A stretch of DNA of 64,000 bases from positions 334,001 to 398,000 of the forward strand of contig JAVXUO010000708.1 in NCBI GenBank assembly GCA_033065855.1, given 5' to 3'. The stretch comes from Escallonia rubra. Its lineage: Eukaryota; Streptophyta; Magnoliopsida; Escalloniales; Escalloniaceae. Positions 35,801 to 47,702 of this stretch are shown here, piece after piece. Within the stretch, counting starts at the first letter, position 1; the number at the start of each line of letters is the position of its first letter. Made by a program: the position numbers and the translations under genes. The notes below the pieces were generated by a model that was not told the DNA's origin, made no database searches, and was given only the letters and a program-made list of their open reading frames with translations.

Positions 35801-38800
35801 CAAACACACACAATTTTCAGTTGTTTCAACGCCTCCAGTAAAATTTGTGAAATGGGCATCAAAGTATTTGATATATCCTAGACAATCACATCCCTGTGGG
35901 AGTAGGTTGCAATAGTATATTTTATATCAGCAGGAGAAAGTACAAGAAGTTTTACAATCAACAAGTATGGAAGAGGTATCAGAAACCTTCTTAAGAGAAT
36001 GGGCATTTTTTCCAAGGCCATCTTCCCCTGCATCAAATGCATTCTTCCTATAATGAGGGTCATTAGGATCGCCATAAGGCACAACCATCTCCACAAAACT
36101 CAACCTATGGGCTATGGGCCTTCGACCCCGACTACCATCAACATATGCAACGGAATGTATAACCAAACCCTCCCGAGGAGTGAATCCAATACGAAAATTC
36201 CACTGCAAACCAGCGATGAAAAAGAAGACACTGTTCATATATATCCAATTAATAAGAGAGGAAAAAAAACACACAAGGGCCAAGAACGAGAAAGAAAGTA
36301 CCTTCTGCCACTCTATGTAGTGCCCATTAACACGGAAGCTTGGACCCTCAGGCTGACTTATATGTAGGGGCTTAATATCACTTCGGTCGACCCCGCCTCT
36401 TGTTTCACCAGGAGTGTAGTTCCTCAATGGATCAGCTGGAGGCAATGGAACAAGTTTACGGTCTTCAAACTCGATCACCACCATATTTTGCATATCAACC
36501 AGCACATAAATGCCTTCAACAGGACGTGCATAACCATTTTCCATTGGGCAGTCGCTCTCTGTTCTACAAAATATAAGTGGTTTGGCTAGTCTGTGGCTTG
36601 GAGCATCTGCCTCGCTGTGATAACCAAGACACCTGTTGGCAATACGTAACCTCTAAGCATGGCAATAAATGTTATTTGACATAAACTATATAGAAATATT
36701 TGCAATGCAAAAATAACTAACCAGGCATCAACCATCACAAGATCCATATCCTCAATACCCCTCTTTTTCATGGCTTCCCGGAAAGGAGGGTAATCTTTCA
36801 CCACAGCTTCACATTCGGCATATTCCACCGCATCCTGCAACACCATGCTTAACAACGTAAGAGTCATGTTCTTTGAGCTAGTATCCTTACTGGAAAGTAA
36901 TTCAGTGAGAAAAAAAGTGTTGAAATGCTTTACCAAGAAAAAGAAAAAAAAAAGGGAAACCGGGGATTCTTGCTTATTAAAATGGAGTATTTTCACTTGC
37001 CAGATTATGCAGTTCATTAAAGTCTTGTGAGAGTGAAAATTTACTCAAAACACAAAATATAATCCAATGCAAAAAAGTACCATGGGCGGCTGAACATCTC
37101 GAACAACTTGTGATGAAATAACTTTTCCCCTGTGATGTCCACCTCTAGTTGCTGCATGTACTTCAGATAGCTCAACAATCCATATACTGGTCTCATTTGA
37201 TTTCTTATTGTAAACAACAAGTCTAGCTCGCCTTGGAGGGAGCTTAGTAGGAATCACAGCCCCGCCTTTTGTTCTCGGCAGCAGTGATGGTTGAAATGGT
37301 GGGAAGAAATAAGCATCTGCCAAAGCAACAACATTCTTATCTGGTTCTGACAGAACCACCTCAACAAATCGCATGCCATCTCTGACCTGAAAAGCAGGAA
37401 CAAGTTAATTATTGATAGAAAGCAACACATATTAGTTTGGATAGTCGAAACAAACGTTAATGCATCTAAACAGAATTAGAATGTGATAATACCTCGGGGG
37501 TGGCTCCAGCTGCCCTGACAGTTGCCACAGCCACTGAGATCTCCGCGGCAGATAAAGGGTCCAGAGGGTGGCTGGTTTGGGCCCTCAGCATAACGGGAAT
37601 ACCTACAAAAACGAACAACATAGTGATGCGGAATACACTATGAAAGATGTCACAGGCATAAGGCAAAGACAATCTCTCCTAAAACGATACTCCAAATGCA
37701 AAAGAGAAACAGCTTTGAGCACCACAGCTACATATAACAAATCATGCCACGTTATACCAAAAGATAATTGGTGCAAAACAATGACACCTTAACTTTGTCA
37801 TTTTTAGCCATCAGAGCTCTAGTTTTAGAATACATGACAAGTACAGGGATTGGCAACCGGGTCGCAGTTAAGCTAGGATAATTATTTCCAATCCGCAGGA
37901 AAGTGGATGAAAAGGTGGGATCTTGACCATCTACATCATGGAAGAACAAAGTTGTAAAAGGACAAGGAATACCATCTATCTACCTGCTAAAGTTAAATTC
38001 TAGGTCAAAGTGGTCCCCCAGTCCTCCACACCATCAACAGAAGTCAAGCATGAGAAAACTTGTTATAAGCATTGCTAAAACATAAACGAGAATCTAACAG
38101 CATTAGTACGATTTAGTTTTCCTGATTACTTTTTCTTGGCACAATGAAATCTTATTTGTATATAGAGAAGCCGATATTTTAATCTCGTTTTGAGAAATAA
38201 AGACAGTCTTGCTTACCGTTATCCAAGGCTACAAAATTATATACTGAGGATCCTATACAATTTCAAAGTGACCTATTATCATACATTAACTTTAAAAAAA
38301 ATAACTCCTAATTTCTCTTTAACATATTTCCAGATAAATCTTGAATATATTAGCAATATTCTCTCTGTTTATATTCACTGGAATCGCAATAAAATATCTT
38401 CATATTTCAACTACAAGATTTTTATTTTTTTTCCAGAGAATCACCTACAAGTTTATCAAGACGAGATAAGTAATAAATTTTTGTGATACTCACAGCAATA
38501 TTGTTCGTATCACTACAGCCAAAGTAGATGACGAAATTTAAAATCAACAGCTGAAGGGAAACAAAACAAGAAAAACACAGTCGCAGCCAGTAACAATCAA
38601 GATCTCAAATCAAATTATTCACAAAAATACTCATACAGTACATACAGAGAATATATATACGCACATACAGCGACGAATACATGTACATGATAAAAGAGAG
38701 GGCGAGAGAAGGACGAATACCTTTGGCGGAAGCAGTCGAGGAAGGTTCAGGAAGGATCACGGACGGCACGGCGGCCTTCTTGACCGGCAGCTGATCGTCG

Positions 38801-38928
38801 ACGCCTCCGCGGCGGTCGGACACCGGCGGGAGGCTCCAGTCCTGCGCCACCTCCGCCGTCGCCTCGCGTCGGACGGAGGCGGCGGAATCGAAGCGAGAAT
38901 GCGTCGCCTTTTCCTCAGTTGCGGCCAT
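32824..38928 (-). CDS. peroxisomal copper amine oxidase
   Basis: Oxidises primary amines or polyamines to aldehydes, with ammonia and hydrogen peroxide released. Twelve exons on the minus strand: 38928-38721, 37602-37493, 37386-37081, 36834-36722, 36632-36302, 36202-35987, 35893-35657, 35127-34942, 34822-34682, 34198-33930, 33701-33620, 32949-32824. All phases fit, giving 2325 bases and 774 aa. The cofactor motif is VANYEYGF; Tyr497 is the expected topaquinone precursor. The catalytic base is Asp413 in FDAGEDGLG. The copper ligands are His547 and His549 in HQHFF and His713 in [12 protein letters not shown]. There is no signal peptide, and the protein ends in Ala-Lys-Leu, a type 1 peroxisomal targeting signal. 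This fits the peroxisomal class (Arabidopsis At2g42490 type) rather than the apoplastic one. Eleven introns separate the exons. All use GT-AG except the one after the cofactor exon, which has a GC donor. Confidence 0.95.
35128..35656 (-). other. GC-AG intron of the amine oxidase gene
   Basis: The exon ends ...TTCTACCAG at 35657 and the intron begins GCAAGT. Only this junction joins FYWHFYQ to [10 protein letters not shown] in frame, and the next in-frame codons of a read-through are followed by a stop. Apart from the C, the donor matches the strong AG|GTAAGT-type consensus, as is usual for GC donors. The acceptor is TTACAG before 35127. Confidence 0.85.
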
Positions 38929-39180
38929 TGCAGGGGGTTAGCGAGCTCACCAAATCCACCGTAGTAATGGTGCGAGCAATCTACTGACATACAGCAATAC
39001 TCTCCGCTGCGCCCGCTCTCTCTCTCCTCCACACTGTCTCTCTCTCTCTAGATGTATCTCCGTATATAAATATATCACTCTCTGTAAGTAACAAGATGTT
39101 TATCAGAAGCTAGGGCTTATATATATATATATGGAAGTGATCTCGTGGTAGAGTGAGAAACAAATTGTACAGATTTAGAG
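38929..39180 (-). promoter_or_regulatory. 5' leader and proximal promoter of the amine oxidase gene
   Basis: On the minus strand a TATA-like sequence (TATATTTATATAC, about 39063-39076) lies roughly 140 bases before the start codon. It is followed by GA-rich sequence (GAGAGAGAGAC) at 39010-39055. A TA microsatellite lies further upstream at about 39116-39133. Confidence 0.4.
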
Positions 39181-40327
39181 AGAGAGGAAAAAAAGGAAGG
39201 GGGGACGTCCTTTTGACTTTTTATAAGAGAAAGGAGTACCACGTGACACCATTCGCATGGATATCTCAAAAAATGTCGCTATAACATTACAAGCTACTGA
39301 AGTCGTCGCTGAATAAGGCCACAACAGTGGCATATTGTTATTAGAATTCCCTATCAACAATGTCCCTAACAACTTATCCGTGACGCTATTTGCCGCTAAG
39401 AGAGGATTGCAGTAGCGGATGAGGAATTATTCAACTTTTTTGTGAAAAAAAAAAAAAACTTCGCTTAACATCACTGCTGACTTACGACAAATTTTGACGA
39501 CACTACCTTTTCAATATTTTTCTAATTATGTACTGTCATCGATGCTTGGACAAACATCCATGTAATTGAAATTCGTGAAATACTTTATCAAAGCTTAGAT
39601 TGAGTGGTTTCGTTCTAAAAATATAGATGATGAACGGTAACGTTACAAATTGATAAGATCGTTGACCAGTAATCATCCTGAACCGTTAGTCCTAAACTAC
39701 AGACGACGAACTGCCAAGGATTCCGGTTCACCAGACGCGAAAACGGATTTGCTAATAAATCTAAACTTTTCCTTCTTTAAAATTGTTGTCAATTTTGGTT
39801 GAGTGATATGATTAGTTGATAATTTGATCGTGGAGAGATTTGGTGTATCTGATAGACAGAGGAGGGCTTATCGGGAGGGCCAATAAGATAAGCGAGAGGG
39901 GTTGGGGTGGTTGGGGAGGTGATAGGCGCATTTGCCTTTGCCAAATGGACGTACGTTTACGGCAAATAAATTCTTGATATTTTGCATGATAAGGCCAAAA
40001 GTGTAGGTTATTATTTTTGTATAACGGCTCCAATTTTGTATTGTGTTTCAGTGGAGGCACTGCTGATTCATGGACTTGTGGACATGGGATATGACAGTGC
40101 CTATCCAAGAACAAGCCATGGCAAACATGAAAGCTACCACTGATTTTTTAGGAATTTTGTCTTGTCACCTTCGTCCCTTTAGTGAAAGATGGTGACATTC
40201 CAAAATTATAATAACCGAGTGATTTGTGTTGTTTTATTCTATAAGGTAAAATAATAGTGATTTGATGACAAAAAAGGATACTGTATGTGTGCTCTTAAAT
40301 ATGGCAAACGTCAATTGTCATGATTTA
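39181..40327. other. intergenic, no recognised gene
   Basis: GTCGCT/AGCGAC motifs at 39270-39500 resemble those at 10640-11400 and may be CACTA-type debris. The remainder shows no coding or repeat structure that I can name. Confidence 0.35.
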
Positions 40328-40911
40328 GAGGGTGTTTGGGATTGATTATGGGATGATCAAACCTGATCTAATCTAGATTAAATAAGGTTTGTGGGTGTTT
40401 GGCAAAAGAGATTAAGTGATTTAATCCATCTCCAAAAGTTAAAAAGTGATTTAATCCATAATCCTCAAAAGTGAGGATTATGGAATAATCCCTTTTTCAT
40501 AATCAGGTTTGACCTTTTAATTTACCATATTATCCCCATTTTTTTTCACAAAAAGACATCTCATACCCCTTAATTAATTAGATAATTTCTGGAGTTGTCT
40601 CTTCTCCTATTGCCAAAATCTTCTCCTACGCCTAACAGAGAGGGATACAACCGCCCTCTTCAATTCCTCCACACCATTTCTGTAAGTTCTTCTATCTTCA
40701 ATTCCTCTACACCATTTTTTTCAAAAAATTGTTTATTGAGTGTCCTCTATGGTCATTTTGTCACAGTGAAACTGATTTAAGTACTTTTTATCCAAACACT
40801 TTTTATAAATTTAATTTAGTTTACAACTACTTTTGCCAATTAAATCAGATTTTAAAAACTGATTAAGATTTAAACTGAATCTGCTTTTTTTAATCAATCC
40901 CTAACAGGTTC
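40328..40911. mobile_element. PIF/Harbinger-type MITE (584 bp)
   Basis: The left end GAGGGTGTTTGGGATTGATT and the right end, read inward, GAACCTGTTAGGGATTGATT form inverted repeats. TTA duplications lie at 40325-40327 and 40912-40914. The GGGTGTTTGGG-type start is common for Tourist/Harbinger elements in plants. Interior frames (40595-40780) are not transposase. Confidence 0.75.
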
Positions 40912-40914
40912 TTA

Positions 40915-41476
40915 AGATATTTGGAGTACATTGTTGAAGTGATAATCAAAGGTAAGCTACTAGAAATTTTTGGAGACAAGTTTTGTTTTTTTCTCGATAA
41001 TAAGGAGGATTTAGATAGATAAGATGGATAACAATATGTGTTTTAACCTTATCGCCTTACAAGAATATAGGAAGAGGAGTGGAGCGACAGGCAAGAGAGA
41101 GTAGACGTGAAAAGTATATAGAACATTAGCGACACATGTTACAAAAGCAATGGATATTGTACCTGAGGCTGTATATAGTGTTTTTATTGCAGTTGTATAT
41201 GGTGTTTCATCCTCGAGAATGCTATTATGTGCAATCAAAGGCACGGCTCCATGACCCAGAATCCATATTTGATCTTTGACTCAACTTGGCTAACTGTTTC
41301 ATTTAAGTTCGTCTTAACGACAAATATAAGTCTAGAGTCCTCCATTGTATAACATATATTGTAATAGAAAAATGTCGCTGAATACATTTTAGAAACCAAA
41401 AATAATAATTTTTCAACAACGACAAAATATTTTTCATAATAATCTTTTGTTTCAGATGCTGCAGAAGGATCCATAA
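40915..41476. other. intergenic between two MITEs
   Basis: AT-rich sequence with scattered TTAGCGAC and GTCGCTGAA words at 41100-41400. No gene recognised. Confidence 0.35.
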
Positions 41477-41618
41477 GGGGGCGTATGTTTACGGAAAAAA
41501 GTTCGAGTGTTTTCACTTTTTTGGGTACTGTTTGGATATTTTATCCAAAACGAAACTGAAAAAAAAGGCATCTTTTTCATCATCATACAAAAACGAAAAA
41601 ACGTAAACGTACGGTCCC
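41477..41618. mobile_element. PIF/Harbinger-type MITE, short copy (142 bp)
   Basis: The left end GGGGGCGTATGTTTACGG and the right end, read inward, GGGACCGTACGTTTACG are inverted repeats. TAA flanks it at 41474-41476 and 41619-41621. Its interior (TTTTATCCAAAACGAAACTG, ATCTTTTTCATCATCAT) is shared with the element at 48800-49103, so the two belong to one family. Confidence 0.8.
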
Positions 41619-41621
41619 TAA

Positions 41622-43748
41622 ATATACGCAACATTGTTTCATCAACAAGAGACCATGTTGTTAATGCAAGCCAGTCTTATTAAACAAATCCAGTCCTTGG
41701 CGTCCACAGGAGAGGTCGGTGTCTTATTATAATTAGATTAGATTAGATTTGGAAGACATTCGTGTAATTTTCCAAAGCACAAAGAATGTCAGAATTTTTT
41801 TAATCTGAATAAAAACATTAAAAAAAAAATTCCCCATGCACCTGGCAATATTGTCCAAAACATAAATACTTTTCTTTGTCAAGTAGTTTTAAAAATAAAA
41901 CCCATTCCAAGTCAGCTAATCTTGTCTGCTACTGGGTTACAGAACTGGCCATTTTCTTTTTTGAAAAATATACTGATTCCCTTGCTCAATAGATACGATG
42001 CATATTTTTTTTTTAGGATGGATGGAATGATTAATTGAGTTTTTTTTTCTTCCATTCAAGAATCAAAATCAGACCAAAATATCGCGCTTCAATCTTGCTC
42101 GTGTAGTATCCTATTCCAAGTCTAGCAATCTAGCATCACATTGAAGAAGGTTATTCACATGACATAACGCAGTACGAGTGTGTTCAATAACGTAATTAAG
42201 CACTTAAAATTTGAATTCTTCAATAACTTTTAATTAAGTGCTCTGATGATGCGTAACCTTGTATCGCTTTGAATTTAATTCTTGTTAGAAATGGACCAAA
42301 ATTTCAGGTGAACTTACATGATAATTATCACTCAATTTTAAGTCAGGTGGTCAACAATTACTGAATCGATTCTTAAGTAAAAAAAAAAAAAATCAACATG
42401 ATGCCGCCAGCACAATCAATTTGCTATTAACACCACCTCTGCCACACTAGATCCACCACCACAATTACTATTTTGCCGTCACCATCATAATTACCATGCA
42501 CGACTTAGCCGTTGTCACTCCACTGCCATGGCCGCACCATCACTGCCATGATCGAGGACACCGCAACCTTCACTATTGCCATTGCTGCCACCACCACATA
42601 CACATTTGACAAAATTATTTTTGTATCCAGCACACTACAATCGCCACCATAGCAGCCATGTCGCCAACACCACTTCTTCATACACCACCACCACCGCAAC
42701 ACGATAAAACCCAGTCACAACCACCAACGCTATTCACACGGTGTTGACATTAAAAAATTATAAAGCGCATATGGATGTATAATCCTAGTAAAAGAAATAT
42801 AAATTTACAAGATTGAACAATTTTCAGACATCTGTTTTTCGTTTACCAAATACATTAACCAGCCGCTTAAAGCTTTTAGCGATACAAATTCAGTGGCTAT
42901 CAAGTGCTTCAATTTCTGCACTTCAATACTAGCTTTATCAAACAGCTTCCAAGTACCTTTAATCAAATTGCCGAATACCGACGTATTTTAGGACTAGAAT
43001 AATATTTGACGAGTCACTTTCCAGCTGAATATTCTAAAAACCAGCTTCAAATGCAAGTAGTACAGCACACCAGAGGCTTGATCCAATCTAAATTTGTTCT
43101 CAGTGAACATGTTCACTTTACATATGTATAGCCAGGGTACTCTGTTTTATAAGACCCACTTGCAAGTACCGTCTGAGGACGATATGGGTGTACTTTACTC
43201 TTCCGGAATCCAAACCACAGTTCCACCATCTGAGGTCCACTCATTTCACTGCAATAATTGAGCTTCTTTGTGTATGGTTGGCGATGGTTGCTGCTACACT
43301 ACAATGATTCTTGGCATCTTCTTTCTTCTCGTTCACCGAATTTATTCCGACAACTGTTCAAGACAATTTTATAATAGGATGATGGGAATGTCACTCGGTC
43401 CACTGCCAGTCATACTGAATATTGACTTACATGGACTCGTGGTCCTCTCAAATGTTTGACGGGAGTTACCAGCGTAAGAGTGGAGGATGTATTGCTGATT
43501 TGATAAACTTAAGTCTTGTTGTTTATTAGTTCAGTCTTCTTTCATAGTGTACGTTCTTAAGTTTATATTTTTATCTTGTTATTTATCTTTTAATGAAGTT
43601 TTTAAATATAATTTAGAGAATAAACAAGTGCTCCTAGAATTATTAGGATATTCATCTCTTGAGTTGTGAGAAGGACCCTTACAAGTCCATCCAAGTGCTT
43701 GCGCCCTCCAAAAAAATTTCTTTAATTAGAAATGAGAAGCTTCGTATG
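41622..43748. other. intergenic, partly simple-sequence
   Basis: A CCACCA/CACCAT-rich low-complexity zone lies at about 42395-42720. It keeps spurious frames open. Elsewhere I see nothing I can name. Confidence 0.4.
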
Positions 43749-43753
43749 TACAC

Positions 43754-44135
43754 TGATATAACTCAAATATAACTCCCAATAATTGGGGAATACCCAGCAA
43801 TCTCAGTCAAATTGGGAGATCAATGATTATCTTATTAGGGATTCTGACGTGATCATCGAGGATCCTAACGTGATCCTAACACATATGGTCCACGGCCCAG
43901 TCTTACTAGGAGTCTTCTCCTACAGCTATATAAAGGGGTTTACCCCTCCAGGTATGAGACAAATACACAATTCATGCTTTTTCAGAGTTACTATTCTGTA
44001 GCTGCGTTCTGACTTAAACATCGAAGAGTTCTCCGCCGGGAACCCCACCCGGCGGTCACTCATTTTTTGTCTTGCAGGTCATCGGTTCGGGCTCGGGTTA
44101 CGCAAAGTACGCGGAGCATATTTTTAGCAGCAACA
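43754..44135 (+). mobile_element. solo LTR, probably Ty3/gypsy (382 bp)
   Basis: The segment begins TGATATAAC and ends AGCAACA, the TG...CA ends of an LTR. It is flanked by identical 5-bp copies of TACAC at 43749-43753 and 44136-44140. A TATA box (CTATATAAAGGGG) lies at about 43925. The 3' part (TTCTGACTTAAACATCG, CGGGAACCCCACCCGGC) is like LTRs of plant gypsy elements. No internal retrotransposon sequence adjoins it, so it arose by LTR-LTR recombination. Confidence 0.8.
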
Positions 44136-44749
44136 TACACTAAGAGCTAACCTTTAGGCCTTATCAAGATAATTTCTTTTCTTTTTTTTTAGAATTTTGG
44201 ACAAAAATCTTATCAATCATATTATTAATAAGCAAATAGTACGAGATAGAGTACAATAAAAAGAAAAAAAAAACAAGATTATCGCACTCGCTAAGATGTA
44301 ATCTTAGATGAGGAGTAACTCATAGCCTAGTCTCCTTGAAAATTCGAGAGCAGCTTGTAACACCCCGAATTTTTATACTTTTTCGGCAATTTATAATTTT
44401 GGCTTTGATCTAATTAGTTTTGGGGTCTTTTTGTATTTTAAAAAGTTTTGGGTGAACTAAGGGAAAAAAAAAGACTAAAGTTTGAGGTTTTTTAGTAAAT
44501 CTTCCAATTAGGGTAAACATATTTAAGGGGGGGCTTATGGGGGCTTTCGTCCCCAGAAATATCTCTGCCTTTTTCTTTACGTGAATTCAGAGAGAGAAGG
44601 AAGCATCTAGGGCAAGAAATTTTCAAGTATAATCCTTAGTCTTTCCCCCCTAGATTTAGCCATTTAATTGAGCGTTCTAGGTATGATATTGTGTGTGACT
44701 TGGTGTTTATTATGTGTGTGTCGTGATTATGTGATGGTGTGTATGTGTG

Positions 44750-45300
44750 CTATGAAAGGTGAAAAGGGGGGCTGCCGTGGGCAGCCATGGTGTGCTTGTG
44801 TGTGCAACGTGAGAGAGATGAAGAAAAGCTATTGTGGGCAGATGTGATGGTGGAGTGTGTGTGCGTTGATGTGTCTGAGTGCGAGTGAGGGAGAGAGAGA
44901 AAGAAGGGGCTACAATGTGGCAGCCCCTGGTGTGGTGTTATGTGTTCACGTGTGTGTGCGAGTGAGGGATAAGGGATAAGGGGGAAGGGAAGTGCTGCCA
45001 TGGTGGCAGTCGTGATGGGATGTGCCGTATGTTGTGTAATGGGGGTTGTCGAGTGAAGAAGAAGGGGAAAGAGGGAAGGATTGCCGTGGGTAGCCATGGT
45101 GGTGGTGGTGTGTGATTGGAGAGAGGGAGGGAGAGAGAGAGAGGAAAAAAACTAGGGTTAGGGTTTTGATTGGTGGTGAAGAGAGGTGGTAGAGAGAGGG
45201 GGGCTGCCGTGGCAGCCATGGTGGCTGGAGCAGCGTGGCAGTGGCCACCATGAGGTGGTGGCTGTGTATGAGGAGGAAGAAGATAGAGAGAGGCAAATTA
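44750..45300. repeat. GCTGCCGTGGCAGCCATGGTG-type minisatellite in the large LTR
   Basis: Variants of GCTGCCGTGGGCAGCCATGG recur about five times at intervals of 70-130 bases, separated by GAGAGAGA and GTGTGTG stretches. Each unit is itself palindromic (TGCC...GGCA). Confidence 0.65.
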
Positions 45301-46379
45301 GGGTTAGGGTTTCTTAAGGAAGAAAATAGTGAATAGTGGCAAAAAGCGTCGCTAAAGGTGAGATTTTAACTAGCAATCCCTGTTAAGATTTTTTAGAGCT
45401 ATTTGAAGGCTGATTTAAGCAAAGTACAAAATTAAAACCCCATTTAGTTTTACCAAACATGCATCCTGGAATTTTCTGGGAATTTTTTGGACATGCGAAG
45501 GGCATGAAATGGTTTCGATTCCAAAAAGGATTTTTGAATTATTTGATATAGCAAACGAACTTATTTTTTAGCTGAAAATTTTATAGTAACCTTGTTTTAC
45601 TGATACTCTTGAGTGTTTGATATTTCACGGCATTCCGGTGCCGATTGTTATGCTTTTGAAATATGGCCCAAAGCGCTCAATTTAAGGAGCGGATTAGGAT
45701 TTTGAGCGGGAAATCTTTCAGGGGACCTTTTATTCCAGAAAACCGACCTAGTCATTTAAAAAGATGTTTTGGATTATTTTTGGGTATGTAAAGGTACGTT
45801 AGGCATCGAGTGTATTTTAGTAATTTCACTTACTTGGGGGAGAATTTAGCAGTCAGACATAATTAAGCGTCAAGAATTAACTCCCTTGTGGTTTATCACT
45901 AGGTTTCAATGGACGTTAGTGAAGACTGGAATTCGCGCAAGTGCAAGAACCGCTTATCGAGTCAGGTAATTATTCCTGCCATGTTCCTTCGTATACGCTA
46001 TTTTCCATCTATGTATATGTATAAATGATTTGTTCCAATTAAAAGTTTTAAAACCTTTGACATGCTACTTTTTTTGTTTTAATGATTTGACGAGAAAATA
46101 AAATAGAACTGCCATGGGTTGTTTGTATTTCTAGTTGTTTGAATTCGATTTATGTTGAATGAGATTGAATTTTTATTGGTTGTTGTGCCCCATATTCCAC
46201 AAGGGAAAGTTGGATTTTGGACCCGGGTCAACGGGGCCTGTACGTTGACATAATGCATTACTCTTGAAAGTGGTCGCCCCTACTTTCACCAAATATTTAT
46301 CCCGGGTATAGGAGGGATTTTGGGCCCTAGTCAGGGGGCTTGTACGATGACCGCAGCATACCAAAATAGTGGTTAAAAT

Positions 46380-47064
46380 TAGGGGTGAGTACGGTTCAGT
46401 TTGGAGGTCAAACCGCAAACCGAACCATTATCCCTCAGTTTGAAAATTCTTGAACCGAACCGAACTAAACACTATCGATTTGAACAGTTCGATTTAGTCA
46501 GTTTAAACGGTTCAGTTTGGATCGGTTTGTGCTCATGTTAAAAAGTTGTCATTTTGCACACTTGCTATTGGATTCAAATGTTATTCGAAATTGACGTTAT
46601 AATTTCCTTGTAAATTGCAAATAACCTTATTACATTCAATTTACAAGCTTGTATTAACGTAAGAATAAAGTATTGTTCAATACATACGTTACAATAGAAA
46701 CTAAGTTATATTTTTTTCATTGATGTATGAGAAATAATGAATAAATATACAAGACATATCGATCACTAGACTTTTGTATTATAATTCATTTCATTATTTT
46801 CTTTCTTTTAACTTTCAAGATTTTGTTCATTTAGATTTGCTTAGTACAATTATGTGAAAATTTTCAATGAATGTCACAAAAATATATTAGTATATCATAG
46901 GTCAGTTCGATTCAGTTTATGATCGATTTCAAAAATGTGAACCGCGGTGAGAGTTTAATGTGAAACCGAACCGTTAATATCTGTGGACAGTCCGGATTGA
47001 ATTGGTTCGGTTTGATTAGTTTAAGCGGTTCAGATCGGTTTGAACGCTTTGGTACTCACCCCTA
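46380..47064. mobile_element. non-autonomous hAT element nested in the large LTR (685 bp)
   Basis: The left end TAGGGGTGAGTACGGTTCAG and the right end, read inward, TAGGGGTGAGTACCAAAG are inverted repeats. The 8-bp flanks are GTTAAAAT (46372-46379) and GTTAAAAC (47065-47072), differing at one base. GGTTCGGTTTGA-type motifs crowd both subterminal zones. No transposase frame. Confidence 0.85.
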
Positions 47065-47702
47065 GTTAAAACTGTGAAAGTTGTCTGATGAGCCTTTTGA
47101 TTTCATGCTTCAGTTTTTAGAATTATTTGTTCAAGTACATGTTATATATAAATATATCTGATGAAGCTAATTTTGTTATGGTGATATTGATTTTTTATCT
47201 TGAAAAGAAATCCATAGCATGTTTTATAAATCCCAAATTTTATTTAAAAGACATGGTATGTGTGTATGTGTGTTTACTAGGCTCCCAGCTCACTTTTTTA
47301 TAATTTTCCAGGTGACTACATAATTGAACCCGACATTCATGAGGGTAATAAGGACGGAGTCGCAAAAGATGGTCGTTAGGAGATTCAAGTTCTCTCAGAA
47401 CAATTGATAACATTTGAATGACATTGTAGTACTATTTTTATGTTTTTAGAATTGGTTGGAGCATATATTTTGATATAGTTTCAATTATTTGTGTTAGTTG
47501 AATAATGTGGATGTATTAGAGACGTACTTTGAGTAATCCATAAGTATGATCATGGTAACCTTGTAAACGGTTTAGACTTAGTATTGGTTATAAGTCTTGC
47601 ATTGTAGACCTGGCAAAGCCTCAGGTGGAGGCTTAGTGGGCCTGCGACCGAACACGAACCTAACTCATGGGCTCACCCGCGGGTTCGGGTCGTGACACAG
47701 CT

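Larger units (their letters stand above)
44356..47697 (+). mobile_element. large solo LTR (3342 bp) with a nested hAT element
   Basis: The sequence starts TGTAACACCCCGAA and ends GGGTCGTGACA, with 5-bp duplications CAGCT at 44351-44355 and 47698-47702. TGTAACACCCCG starts and long LTRs are characteristic of chromovirus (Tekay/Del-like) gypsy elements. No gag or pol sequence lies inside, so this is read as one LTR of about 2.65 kb plus the hAT insertion at 46380-47064. Overlapping frames at 44750-45296 come from a G-rich internal repeat and are not genes. Confidence 0.75.

Noticed and set aside
44750..45296. Three overlapping minus-strand frames of 93-116 codons rich in Pro, Ser, His and Thr.
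   Set aside because: They derive from a G-rich minisatellite inside a solo LTR and have no domain.
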